A DNA stretch of 28,761 bases from Phycisphaerae bacterium (GTDB taxonomy: Bacteria; Planctomycetota; Phycisphaerae; UBA1845; Fen-1342), in the NCBI GenBank assembly GCA_016935035.1, contig JAFGRR010000349.1, positions 1-28,761 on the forward strand, given 5' to 3'. A model generated the notes under the pieces. The model saw only the letters and a program-made list of their open reading frames with translations, did no database searches and was not told the origin of the DNA. Of this stretch, positions 16,733 through 25,400 are shown in pieces. A program made the translations under genes and the position numbers. The stretch's first letter is position 1, and the number at the start of each line of letters is the position of its first letter.

Positions 16733-18565
16733 ATGAAACGTCCATGGCACATCTGGCTCGCATACGCGCTTTGCCTGGGCGTCGGGCTGGCGGGCGTGGT
16801 CGCCATCAGCCTGCTGGCGCTGCACCTGTACCGCGCCGAGGCCGATGCTCGAAGACAGGCTCTGGTCGAGGAAAATGTGCGACTGGCCCTGTGGCGAATG
16901 GACTCGGCCCTTGCACCACTGATCGCCCAGGAAAACACCTACCCCTACTTCGTCTACAACTCGTTCTACTCCGCCCGACACGCCTATCCGCGCATGGCGA
17001 GCAAGGGCGCATCAAGCGAGATGCACTTCCCGTCGCCGCTGCTCACGCTTGACTCACCGTACATCCGCGTGCACTTCCAGCTCAGCGCCGACGGCACGCT
17101 ATCGTCACCGCAGGTGCCGCTGCCACCCTTGCGCGACGTGGCCCTGGACGGCTACACGACGTCGGAGCGAATCGACTCGTTCGAACAGAAGTTGGATGAG
17201 CTGCGCCCCGCACTGCACTACGACGCGCTGCTGGCGGCGTTGCCCGCTCCGGGGCGTGAGTCGCCCCACGTGGTCATGCTCGACTGGCCGCGCGACAACG
17301 TCCAACAGCAGGAAGCGCAGTCGGATGTGCAGCAGGTCGGCATGCCGCAGGCCGTCCAGCAGGCCGAGGCCATGCAGCAGAAAGCGCAGTCATCACGCCA
17401 GACGTGGCTCAACAGCAACGAGCTTCAGGCTCGCTCGCGATCGCAGCAGCAGTCGGTGAACCAGGCGATCGAGTTCAACGCCGCCAACTGGGCACTCAGC
17501 GGCGACGCCGCCACGCTCGCCAGCGTGACCAAGCCGATCTGGCTCGGCGACGTGCTCGTCCTGGCGCGGCGTGTGAACGTCGACGGCACGCCGGCCGTGC
17601 AGGGATGTCAGCTTGATTGGCCCGCGATCCGCACTTGGCTGTTGTCCGAGGTCGCCGACCTGCTGCCCAATGCCAGCCTCGAACCGCTACCCGTCGCGTC
17701 AACCGACCAGCGCGACCGCCTGCTGGCGGCGTTACCTGTGCGGCTTGTGCCGGGGGCGATTCCCGGCATCACGCCGCCGGCGCTGTCGCCGATATTGGTG
17801 ATCGCCTGGTCGGCGCTGCTGCTGGCGGCTATCGCCATGACTGTGCTGCTCTTCGGCACGATTCTGCTCAGCGAGCGCCGGGCGTCATTCGTTTCGGCGG
17901 TGACGCACGAGCTGCGCACACCGCTCACCACGTTCCGCATGTACACCGAGATGCTGGCCGAGGGCATGCTGACCGACGCGGAAAAGCGGCATCGCTATCT
18001 CGACACACTGCGCGTCGAGGCAGAACGGCTAAGCCACCTGGTCGAGAACGTGCTGGCATTCGCCCGGCTGGAACGTGGCAAGGGTCACGCGGGCTCGAAC
18101 GGCGTCGTGATTGGCGAGTTGCTCGATCGAACCGTCGAGCGCCTCGAACGCCGCGCTGCCCAGGCCGGCATGACTCTCACGGTCGAGCTGCCCGAAGAGA
18201 TGCGCCGCCAGAACGTACGCGCCGATTCATCGTGCGTCGAGCAGATCCTGCTGAACCTGGTGGACAATGCGTGCAAGTACGCCGCCGGTGCCGCCGACAA
18301 TACGATCCACATCGGAGCATCCCACACAAACGGTCTGGTCACTCTGCATGTGCGCGACCACGGCCCGGGCATCGCCCCCACCGACGAACGCCGCATCTTC
18401 CGCGCCTTCCACAAATCGGCCCGCCAGGCAGCCCACACGGCGCCCGGCGTCGGCCTCGGCCTGGCGCTGAGCCGACGACTGGCCCGCGACATGGGCGGCG
18501 ACCTGCGCCTGTCACGAACCGCCAATACCGGTGCCTGTTTCGAACTCCTGCTGCGCCAGCAGTAG
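16733..18565 (+). CDS. sensor histidine kinase, HAMP-less, with Gln-rich extracytoplasmic region
   Basis: A 610-residue membrane kinase and partner of the preceding regulator. A membrane helix at about 6-30 is followed by an extracytoplasmic sensor region of some 320 residues and a second helix at about 352-378. The phospho-acceptor His392 lies in VTHELRTPLTTF, only about 14 residues after the helix, so there is no room for a HAMP domain. The ATPase domain shows QILLNLVDNACKYA (N box), DHGPGIAP (G1), IFRAFHKS (F box) and GVGLGLALSRRLARDMGG (G2). Residues about 190-245 of the sensor contain some 18 Gln and may form a coiled coil. ATG 16733 is chosen from GAGAGGTG upstream and the MKRPWHIWLAYAL membrane start. 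The sensed signal is unknown. Confidence 0.93.
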   Translation: MKRPWHIWLAYALCLGVGLAGVVAISLLALHLYRAEADARRQALVEENVRLALWRMDSALAPLIAQENTYPYFVYNSFYSARHAYPRMASKGASSEMHFPSPLLTLDSPYIRVHFQLSADGTLSSPQVPLPPLRDVALDGYTTSERIDSFEQKLDELRPALHYDALLAALPAPGRESPHVVMLDWPRDNVQQQEAQSDVQQVGMPQAVQQAEAMQQKAQSSRQTWLNSNELQARSRSQQQSVNQAIEFNAANWALSGDAATLASVTKPIWLGDVLVLARRVNVDGTPAVQGCQLDWPAIRTWLLSEVADLLPNASLEPLPVASTDQRDRLLAALPVRLVPGAIPGITPPALSPILVIAWSALLLAAIAMTVLLFGTILLSERRASFVSAVTHELRTPLTTFRMYTEMLAEGMLTDAEKRHRYLDTLRVEAERLSHLVENVLAFARLERGKGHAGSNGVVIGELLDRTVERLERRAAQAGMTLTVELPEEMRRQNVRADSSCVEQILLNLVDNACKYAAGAADNTIHIGASHTNGLVTLHVRDHGPGIAPTDERRIFRAFHKSARQAAHTAPGVGLGLALSRRLARDMGGDLRLSRTANTGACFELLLRQQ

Positions 18566-18587
18566 CGGCCGCCGCCCGCGGCGGCCG
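18566..18587. terminator. GC-rich hairpin directly after the kinase stop codon
   Basis: CGGCCGCC and GGCGGCCG form a perfect 8-bp stem around a six-base loop, starting at the first base after the TAG. There is no U-tract, so it is a possible Rho-independent-like stop or mRNA-end stabiliser, not a classical terminator. The same stem occurs after hcp at 27294-27315. Confidence 0.45.
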
Positions 18588-18738
18588 TGGCCCCAGTGCA
18601 GGCTCCCCGCGGCAGCGTCGATGTATGCGCAACGACTAAGCGCGCACGTATGCACGCCGGATGCCATGGACTGATCGAGGACCTGCCCGTGACTCGCACG
18701 TCAGCAGCAAGCACCCCGCCGGTCACACCAACTCGCGG

Positions 18739-18767
18739 TTGTCCGCCACGCGCGCCGCCGATATGCT
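18739..18767 (+). promoter_or_regulatory. candidate sigma-70-type promoter for the pseudopilin gene
   Basis: TTGTCC (18739-18744), exactly 17 bases, then TATGCT (18762-18767). Each hexamer matches consensus at four of six positions, and the start codon is about 60 bases downstream. The 261 bases between kinase and pseudopilin genes otherwise hold only the kinase-end hairpin and some GCACRTG repeats near 18779-18805. Confidence 0.35.
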
Positions 18768-18826
18768 GAGTTGCGAAGCACATGTGATGTGGCGCACGTG
18801 CACGGCAAAGACGCAAGGGGCACACG

Positions 18827-19804
18827 ATGCGAAGGGCAACACGGGTGATGCGGTGGGGATTCACGTTGCGTGAGGTGTTGGTGACGGCCGCGGTGCTCAG
18901 CGTCCTGATGGCGGTGCTCATGCCGGCACTGGCGCGGGCACGCGACGAAGTCAAGGAAGAGACGTGCCGCACCAACCTGCGTTCGCTCGGACAAGGGCTC
19001 CACATCTACTCGAACGACCATAATGAGTGGTTCCCCCACCACTACTACGAGGCCGACGAATGGTCCGACGGCCAGCCGCCCAATCACGGCGTGGACTGGA
19101 TCGGCAGCATGGGATCGAACGAGTGGCTGAGCATCACCGAGAACAGCACAAAGAGCCCCAGACGCAACCACCCCAGCCGTTCGCTATTCATGCTGATGGG
19201 GGTCTACGGGGCTACCCCATCGATGTTCATCTGCCCGGAGTCCGGCGACAAGGAAGACCCGCTGGAGAACTACGGGACCGACTCGGCCGAGCGCAAGCAC
19301 CCCGAGCACGCATCGCCGGGCAAGAATCGCTTTGACTTCCAGGGTTACAAATCGCTCAGCTACGGCTACCAGCTTCCCTACGGGCCGCGCTCGCGACCGA
19401 ACGCCAGCCGCCTGGATATCCGCATGGCTCTCGTCGCGGACAAGGGACCGTATTACACCGCCGGCAAACTCGGCAAAGGCGGCACGCACACCGTCAGCGA
19501 CCAGCGCTCTCGCATCCAGCCGCCGCTGCGCTGGATCAGGGAGGGCGTGGACGGCATCGCCGCCAAGAAGACGCGCGAATGGAGCAAGTTCAACAGCGCC
19601 AACCACGACGGTGTCGGACAAAACGTGCTCTACGTCGATGGACATGCCAAGTTCGTCGAAAACCCGCTCGTCGGTCTCAATAATGACAACATCTACACAC
19701 TGCAACCGGGCACCGGGGCGGCGGAAGACCTCGTCGGCATAGTGCCCGACGCCGGCGACACACGCGGCCCGCAAACCGAAACCGACTCATTCATAGTCCC
19801 GTGA
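18827..19804 (+). CDS. prepilin-like protein with N-terminal methylation motif and planctomycete NHDG...DGH motif
   Basis: A 325-residue type II secretion/type IV pilin-like protein. The leader is short and basic. The processing site is at Gly11/Phe12 in WGFTLREV, with Glu16 as the +5 glutamate, followed by a hydrophobic helix (VLVTAAVLSVLMAVLMPALARA). The C-terminal half carries NHDGVGQNVLYVDGHAKF, the variant of the H-X9-DG motif seen in the large planctomycete pseudopilin family. Members are exported; their function is largely unknown. AAGGGG lies six bases before ATG 18827. The gene ends in TGA, and the phosphoesterase ATG follows 38 bases later. The TCRTNLRSLGQGLHIYSNDHNEWFP segment after the helix is also typical of the family. 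Confidence 0.92.
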   Translation: MRRATRVMRWGFTLREVLVTAAVLSVLMAVLMPALARARDEVKEETCRTNLRSLGQGLHIYSNDHNEWFPHHYYEADEWSDGQPPNHGVDWIGSMGSNEWLSITENSTKSPRRNHPSRSLFMLMGVYGATPSMFICPESGDKEDPLENYGTDSAERKHPEHASPGKNRFDFQGYKSLSYGYQLPYGPRSRPNASRLDIRMALVADKGPYYTAGKLGKGGTHTVSDQRSRIQPPLRWIREGVDGIAAKKTREWSKFNSANHDGVGQNVLYVDGHAKFVENPLVGLNNDNIYTLQPGTGAAEDLVGIVPDAGDTRGPQTETDSFIVP

Positions 19805-19842
19805 TACACGACATCACCGGCCTGACTCTTCGGGAGACTCAC

Positions 19843-21405
19843 ATGCGCGGCATTCCCCGCCTGAACCGGTCCATTCCACTCATCATCACCTGCATCTTGA
19901 CGCTGCCCGCCGGCGCCCAGCAGATTGCTACCGGCGTCGTCTACAACGATGCCAACAAGAACGGCCAGCGCGACGCCGACGAAAAGGGCATCCCCGGCGT
20001 CGGCGTTTCAAACGGCCGCGACGTGGTCGAGACCGACGCATCCGGGCAATACAAGCTGCCGGTCGACGACAACACCGTGATCTTCGTCATCAAGCCGCGC
20101 GACTGGATGACGTCGGTGAACGAGCTGAACATGCCGCGTTTCTACTATGTGCACGCACCGAACGGCTCGCCCGAACTCGAATTCGGCGGCATCGCCCCGA
20201 CCGGCCCGCTGCCGAAGTCGGTTGACTTCGCGCTACAGCAGCGGCCCGAACCTGACAAGTTCGACGTCGTGGTCTTCGGTGACACGCAGCCGCGCGACCA
20301 GGTGGAAATCGACTACATCGCGCATGACGTGGTCGAGGAGCTGATTGACGCACCGGGCTCCTTCGGCGTGACCATGGGCGATGTCGTATTCGACAATCTC
20401 TCGCTCTATGACAGCTTGAACCGCGCGGTCGGCCACATCGGCATGCCGTGGTACTCCGTGCCCGGCAACCACGATGAGAACTACGACGCCACCGACGACC
20501 GGTACGCGCTGGAGACCTTCAAACGCACCTATGGCCCGCCGTACTATTCACTTGACTGCGGCAACGTGCACTTCATGGTGCTCGATGACGTGATCTGGGT
20601 CCCGGGCACCGAGGGCAAGGAGGGCCGCTACAAGGCCGGGATCGCCCAAGACGAGATGGAGTTCATCCGCAACGACCTCGCACGCGTACCCGAGGCGCAG
20701 CTTGTCGTAATGATGTTTCATATCCCGATCTGGGAGATGGAAAATCTCAAGGACCTGGCCAAGATCATCGACCAGCGGCCCCACGCCCTCTCGATTTCGG
20801 CCCATACGCACACGCACATCAACTACAACCTGACCTACGGTGAGCGCTGGCCGGGCGAGATGCCGCATCGGCACCTCGTCGCGGGCACCGTCTGCGGAAG
20901 CTGGTGGGCCGGCGCGCCCGACGAATACGGCATCCCGCACACGCAGATGCGCGACGGCACGCCCAATGGCTATATCATCGCGAGCTTCGACGGCAACAAG
21001 TACAGTTGGCGCTACAAGGCCGCCCGCCGGCCGGCGTCGTTCCAGATGTCGATCTTCGTACCGGAGGCCGTGCCAGCCGCTGACACCGCCGAGACGGACG
21101 TCATCGTCAACTTCTTCAACGGCGACCAGAACAGCAAGGTGCGGATGCGCGTGCGTGGCGGCGAGTGGCGTGAATTGACGTGGACCGTGCGGCCGGACCC
21201 CTTCTATGTGGCACTGAAGGAAGTCGAAGGCGCCGAGGACTACAAGGCGCCCGGCCGAAAGTCCCCCAAACCCGTGGGTTCGACACACATCTGGGTCGGC
21301 AAGCTCCCAGGCGACCTGGCCACCGGCTCGCACGTGATCGAGGTCGAAGCCACCGACCCCTTCGGCCAGACCTTCACCGGCCACCGCATCTTCCGAGTGG
21401 AGTAG
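19843..21405 (+). CDS. secreted calcineurin-like metallophosphoesterase
   Basis: A 520-residue protein with a signal peptide (about 1-25, ending near PAGAQQ) and an N-terminal SdrD/SpaA-like beta domain (GVVYNDANKNGQRDADEKGIPGV...). The central calcineurin-like domain has metal-ligand motifs GDTQ (Asp147), GDVV (Asp180), GNHDE (Asn209-His210-Asp211), MFHIP (His293) and SAHTHTH (His321/323/325). A C-terminal beta domain completes the MetallophosN-Metallophos-MetallophosC layout. It should be a periplasmic or extracellular phosphoesterase; substrate unknown. ATG 19843 has GGGAG six bases upstream. A GTG at 19801 overlapping the pilin stop would add 14 residues before the signal peptide and is less likely. 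It lies 38 bases after the pseudopilin gene, probably in one transcript. Confidence 0.93.
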   Translation: MRGIPRLNRSIPLIITCILTLPAGAQQIATGVVYNDANKNGQRDADEKGIPGVGVSNGRDVVETDASGQYKLPVDDNTVIFVIKPRDWMTSVNELNMPRFYYVHAPNGSPELEFGGIAPTGPLPKSVDFALQQRPEPDKFDVVVFGDTQPRDQVEIDYIAHDVVEELIDAPGSFGVTMGDVVFDNLSLYDSLNRAVGHIGMPWYSVPGNHDENYDATDDRYALETFKRTYGPPYYSLDCGNVHFMVLDDVIWVPGTEGKEGRYKAGIAQDEMEFIRNDLARVPEAQLVVMMFHIPIWEMENLKDLAKIIDQRPHALSISAHTHTHINYNLTYGERWPGEMPHRHLVAGTVCGSWWAGAPDEYGIPHTQMRDGTPNGYIIASFDGNKYSWRYKAARRPASFQMSIFVPEAVPAADTAETDVIVNFFNGDQNSKVRMRVRGGEWRELTWTVRPDPFYVALKEVEGAEDYKAPGRKSPKPVGSTHIWVGKLPGDLATGSHVIEVEATDPFGQTFTGHRIFRVE

Positions 21406-21539
21406 CGTCGCCCACCCGCGGCCGACGTATGACGCGGACACTTCCCGGCGACAGCGCCGACGATCCCCGGCGGTCACGTCCGCGTCGGCCACCTCTCTTT
21501 TTGCCCCACACAGCAACCGTCAGTCACGGAGACCTGACG

Positions 21540-23087
21540 CTATGCACTCTCTGTCACCCGCAGTAGTTCGCGATCGACGCGTGTCTTGACGGTCCGCCGA
21601 TCAAGCCCCAGACGCCGCGCGGTCTCTGAGTAACTTCCGCATTGCCGATACACCAGCGCGCAGTAGCGGCCCAGCAGTTCCTCAAACGTCAACACGCCCT
21701 CCGTCACTGCCTGGCCCAGTTCGACGCCGACACCCGACGCGCCCGCGTGCACTGACGGCCGATACTCGCGGCGAATGAGCACGTTGCGCACGCATTGATC
21801 CAGCTCGCGCACATTGCCCGGCCACGGATAGTCCGCCCCGAGATGTTCGTCGATGTAGCGCAACACGTCATCCGCCAGTGACTCTCCCTCTTCACCGATC
21901 GCGCGACACGAAAGAAACAGCACCAGGTGCCTCAATTCCTCGGGAGAATCCGCCACGCGCTCGTACAGCGACGGTGCCGTAATCATGTCGGCGCACAGAC
22001 GGTAGTAGAGATCATCGCGAAAGGCCCCGCGCCGACGCTGATCGGCCAGGTTGCGATTGGTGGCGGCGATAACCTTGCCACTAAAATGCCGGTTGTTCGT
22101 CTCGCCGATGCGCTGAAACGTGCGTGTCTCAAGCACGCGCAACAGCTTCAACTGAATCGCCGGGTCAAGGTCGCCGATCTCGTCCAGGAATACCGTGCCA
22201 AGCGGCGGACAACTTTCGAGCCAGCCGGTCCGATCATCCACCGCCCCCGTGAACGCCCCCCGTCGATGACCGAACAACTCGGACTCGATCAGCGTCGGCG
22301 ACAACGCCGACAGGTTAACCGCGTGAAACGACGCCGGCACGTTCTCAGCGAAGACCCGCTTAACCGGATCAAATGGCACGTAGCGCGCCAACCCGATCGC
22401 GCGCGCCGCCAGTTCCTTGCCCGTGCCGGATGGCCCTGTGATCAGCGACGTGAAGTCGGCCATGCGTTCGTACAGCGTCCGACGATAGCGGCGCATGTCG
22501 TGCGTGAACACCGACTGCCACACCGCCGCCCGAAAACGTGCCGCCGGCTTCGATACGCCGATGATGTTGCGAAAGATGTGGTGGAATGCTCGCCGCACCT
22601 GAAACAGCCCGGCGAAGAAGTGCGCCACGTCGCCGTCGCCAAGCTCACGCAGCCCGGGCCGGCGAAGATAGTGCGTCACATCCTTGGCGAAGCGCTCGTA
22701 CGCTTGTCCTATCCGCGCGTCCGCCGCGCGCGCCGACCCACCCGCCACGCGAATCACACGGTCGAAGTCCTGGTCATAGCGGTGGAATAGCGCGAAGAGC
22801 ACGAGGTCTTCGTAGACTGCCGCCTCAGCCGCGGTCGGCCGCGTTCCGCGTTGAAGTGCGGCGGCCCGAGCCTCAAGCAAGGCAAAGACCCGCGCCAGGA
22901 TACGCTCGACGTTCGGGCTGTCGCCCGGCAACTCCGGGTGAACGTTCCAATCGCCGGGCTGCTCGATGAACTGCTCGCCGAGCGCCTCGCGCTCGAACTC
23001 AATCCGCTCCGGCAGAAACGGGTTGCAGTACGCCAAGTGTGAGACGGCCCGCCCGAATCGCACCTCATCTTGCGTCAGCCACGCCAT
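21540..23087 (-). CDS. sigma-54-dependent AAA+ transcriptional activator with uncharacterised N-terminal domain
   Basis: A 515-residue bacterial enhancer-binding protein. Residues about 215-445 are the AAA+ domain, with Walker A GPSGTGKE (218-225), the sigma-54-contacting GAFTGA loop (277-282), Walker B TVFLDEIGDL (298-307), FRDDLYYRL (356-364) and PWPGNVREL (421-429). Residues about 484-508 form a Fis-type helix-turn-helix (SYSETARRLGLDRRTVKTRVD). The N-terminal ~210 residues are alpha-helical, beginning with YCNPFLPERIEFEREAL; I recognise no receiver, GAF or PAS domain. ATG 23087 has AGAGG six bases upstream. It is divergent from the VIT-rhombosortase pair and probably regulates it, an inference from position. 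A sigma-54 promoter was searched for by eye in the intergenic region and not found. Confidence 0.93.
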   Translation of the reverse strand: MAWLTQDEVRFGRAVSHLAYCNPFLPERIEFEREALGEQFIEQPGDWNVHPELPGDSPNVERILARVFALLEARAAALQRGTRPTAAEAAVYEDLVLFALFHRYDQDFDRVIRVAGGSARAADARIGQAYERFAKDVTHYLRRPGLRELGDGDVAHFFAGLFQVRRAFHHIFRNIIGVSKPAARFRAAVWQSVFTHDMRRYRRTLYERMADFTSLITGPSGTGKELAARAIGLARYVPFDPVKRVFAENVPASFHAVNLSALSPTLIESELFGHRRGAFTGAVDDRTGWLESCPPLGTVFLDEIGDLDPAIQLKLLRVLETRTFQRIGETNNRHFSGKVIAATNRNLADQRRRGAFRDDLYYRLCADMITAPSLYERVADSPEELRHLVLFLSCRAIGEEGESLADDVLRYIDEHLGADYPWPGNVRELDQCVRNVLIRREYRPSVHAGASGVGVELGQAVTEGVLTFEELLGRYCALVYRQCGSYSETARRLGLDRRTVKTRVDRELLRVTESA

Positions 23088-23104
23088 CGCCAGCCTCTAT
23101 GAGC

Positions 23105-23123
23105 ATGTACATACAAAGTACAT
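23105..23123. promoter_or_regulatory. small dyad at the predicted start of the activator transcript
   Basis: ATGTAC, seven bases, GTACAT: a perfect 6-bp inverted repeat in an AT-rich island, just downstream of the predicted -10. It could be an autoregulatory operator. Proof is lacking. Confidence 0.35.
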
Positions 23124-23125
23124 AT

Positions 23126-23154
23126 ACTATACATCATATGAACAGGGCCTGCAA
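23126..23154 (-). promoter_or_regulatory. candidate sigma-70-type promoter for the activator gene
   Basis: On the minus strand TTGCAG (23154-23149), 17 bases, TATAGT (23131-23126). The -10 matches five of six consensus bases. It sits in the one AT-rich island of the region, about 40 bases before the start codon. Confidence 0.45.
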
Positions 23155-23228
23155 ACCGACCGATAACCAATATCGGGCAGCCGTCAGTAACACGCTGTCT
23201 CATCATCACTTATGAGAGTCGTCCCGTA

Positions 23229-23250
23229 TGGAACGTCACGTGATATTCCA
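23229..23250. promoter_or_regulatory. 22-bp imperfect palindrome, candidate operator
   Basis: TGGAACGTCAC followed directly by GTGATATTCCA: the arms are reverse complements at nine of eleven positions, centred on CACGTG. It lies between the divergent activator and VIT genes, about 100 bases before the VIT start codon. Length and symmetry suit a dimeric Fis-type activator site. Confidence 0.5.
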
Positions 23251-23284
23251 TCCCACCGGCCGCCGTGCCCTGCGAACATTCACC

Positions 23285-23301
23285 CCCCGCTCGGTGCGGG
23301 G
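23285..23301. other. short GC hairpin in the VIT gene leader
   Basis: CCCCGC, loop TCGGT, GCGGGG (6-bp perfect stem), about 48 bases before the VIT start codon. It could affect mRNA stability or initiation, or be chance in GC-rich DNA. Confidence 0.3.
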
Positions 23302-23348
23302 ACTTGCCGCTCGCCGGGGCGCGGCGGCCTCTTGCGGAGGTTAAACCA

Positions 23349-25400
23349 ATGCAACGCGATGCAACGAAAGACACCGGCGGTGAAGTTCGGACGATTGCGA
23401 TCATCGGGTTGGTGGCCGTGCTGGCGTGGATGTGGCTCGGGTCATCGCGGGCGCATGGCGCCGGCGTGCTGACGCCCAACGGCAGCGCCGACCAGCCCAT
23501 CCGCATCATCGATCACCAAGTCAACGTCGTCATCAACAACGGCTTCGCCCGCACCGAAGTCTCGCAGACCTTCTTCAACTCCAACACCACCGATCTTGAA
23601 GCCATCTACTCCTTCCCCGTGCCCGAATCGGCCTGCCTGTCAGAAATGACCATCGTCGCCAGCGAGGAAGAGCTCAGCGGCGAGGTGCTCTCCAAGGAGG
23701 ACGCCGACCGCATCTACGGTGCCGAGAAGGACAAGGGCAACGACGCCGGCAAGGCCGTCAAGAACGCCTACCAGACGTTCGAGTTCTACGTCGCCAACGT
23801 CCGGGCCCAGTCCGAGACGCGCATGCGCTTCGTCTACTACGAGCCTCTGAAGATCGACACCGGCGTCGGTCGCTACGTCTATCCGCTCGAAGACGGCGGC
23901 ACCGACGAGGTCGCCAAGAGCTTCTGGTCGCCGAACGAGGTCGTCGAGAACACCTTCTCCGCCGACATCGAACTCAAGTCCGGCTGGCCGGTCGCGGACG
24001 TGCGCATGCCTGGCTTCGAAGCCGCCGCCAAGGTCGAGCAGCTCGAAGACGGCCACTATCACGCCCGGCTTGAAATGGAAAACGCCAGCCTCAGCCGCGA
24101 TCTCGTCTTCTACTACCGCCTCGCCGACAACCTGCCCGGCCGCGTCGAGCTGATCCCCTACCGCGCCGACAAGCACAAGCCCGGCACCTTCATGCTCGTC
24201 GTCACGCCGGGGATTGATCTGCAACCACTCACCGGCGGCGCCGATTACGTCTTCGTGCTTGACACCTCCGGCAGCATGAAGGGCAAGATCCAAACGCTCG
24301 CCAATGGCGTGTCGAAGGCCCTTGGGCAGATGAACGCGACGGACCGCTACCGCGTCGTCGGCTTCAGCAACCAGGGCTATGACGTCACCGGCGGCTGGGT
24401 CTCCGCCACCGAGGACAACGTGCGCGAGACGATCTCCCGCGTGAAACGCCTCTGCGCCAACGGCAGCACGAACATCTACGACGGACTGCACCGCGCCTTG
24501 CGCGACCTCGACGACGACCGCGCCACGAGCGTCATCCTCGTCACCGACGGCGTCACCAACACCGGCATCATCGAGCCCAAGGCCTTCCACGACCTCCTCA
24601 GCCACCACGACGTCCGCCTCTTCGGCTTCCTCATGGGCAACAACGCCAACTGGCCGCTGATGCGTCTGATCGCCGAAACCAGCGGCGGCTTCTATGCCTC
24701 GGTCTCCAACGCCGACGACATCATCGGCCAGATCATGCTCACCAAGAGCAAGGTCACGCACGAATGCCTGCACGACGCCGAGCCGCACATCACCGGCGTG
24801 AACACGTTCGACGTCACCGACGGCGCGATCGGCAAGATCTATCGCGGCCAGCAGCTTGTGCTCTTCGGCCGCTACGAAGGCCCCGGCACCGCCACCGTCT
24901 CGCTCGACGCTCGCCTCACCGGCGAAGACCGGCACTACGACACCACCTTCGAATTCCCCGAGCTCGACACCGACAACCCCGAGATCGAACGCCTGTGGGC
25001 CATGGACTGCATCGGGGACGTCGAGGCCCTGCGCATGATCGATGCTATGCCCGCCGGCGAGGCCGAAGACGCCATCCGAGACCTCGGCGTCGCCTACCAA
25101 CTCGTCACTGATGAAACGTCGATGGTCGTGCTCAGCGACGCCGTCTTCGAGCAGTACGGCATCCAGCGCCGCAACAAGGACCGCACCGCCGTCGAACACC
25201 AGGCCCAGGCGCAGCGCAGCCAGCAGCCCGTACGCAACCATCGCGTCGACAACAACAAGCCGATGTTCGACCAGCCGTCCCACGGCGTCGGCAACGGCGG
25301 CGGCGCGATCGACCCCGTGCTCGGCGCTGTGATGCTCGGCCTGGCCGTTGCCGCGTACCGCGTTCGCCCAGTCAGTGGCCCGGGGAAGGCGAACCGGTAA
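23349..25400 (+). CDS. VIT and VWA domain surface protein with GlyGly-CTERM-like tail
   Basis: A 683-residue exported protein. A hydrophobic segment at about 14-32 serves as signal or anchor. Residues about 45-165 form a VIT domain (VNVVINNGFARTEVSQTFFN, EAIYSFPVPESA). Residues about 298-465 form a VWA domain whose MIDAS begins VFVLDTSGSM (Asp305, Ser307, Ser309). The C-terminus has a Gly-rich stretch (GNGGG, about 648-652), a hydrophobic helix (about 655-671) and a tail with Arg and Lys. This resembles the sorting signal cut by rhombosortases, and a rhomboid protease gene overlaps the stop by one base. ATG 23349 has a perfect GGAGG eight bases upstream. VIT/VWA proteins are thought to mediate adhesion or metal-dependent binding; the ligand is unknown. 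Confidence 0.93.
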   Translation: MQRDATKDTGGEVRTIAIIGLVAVLAWMWLGSSRAHGAGVLTPNGSADQPIRIIDHQVNVVINNGFARTEVSQTFFNSNTTDLEAIYSFPVPESACLSEMTIVASEEELSGEVLSKEDADRIYGAEKDKGNDAGKAVKNAYQTFEFYVANVRAQSETRMRFVYYEPLKIDTGVGRYVYPLEDGGTDEVAKSFWSPNEVVENTFSADIELKSGWPVADVRMPGFEAAAKVEQLEDGHYHARLEMENASLSRDLVFYYRLADNLPGRVELIPYRADKHKPGTFMLVVTPGIDLQPLTGGADYVFVLDTSGSMKGKIQTLANGVSKALGQMNATDRYRVVGFSNQGYDVTGGWVSATEDNVRETISRVKRLCANGSTNIYDGLHRALRDLDDDRATSVILVTDGVTNTGIIEPKAFHDLLSHHDVRLFGFLMGNNANWPLMRLIAETSGGFYASVSNADDIIGQIMLTKSKVTHECLHDAEPHITGVNTFDVTDGAIGKIYRGQQLVLFGRYEGPGTATVSLDARLTGEDRHYDTTFEFPELDTDNPEIERLWAMDCIGDVEALRMIDAMPAGEAEDAIRDLGVAYQLVTDETSMVVLSDAVFEQYGIQRRNKDRTAVEHQAQAQRSQQPVRNHRVDNNKPMFDQPSHGVGNGGGAIDPVLGAVMLGLAVAAYRVRPVSGPGKANR

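Noticed and set aside
23302..23340. Possible GG/GC sigma-54 promoter in front of the VIT gene (GGCGGCCTCTTGC)
   Set aside because: The spacing between GG and GC is nine bases, not ten, and it is too close to the start codon.
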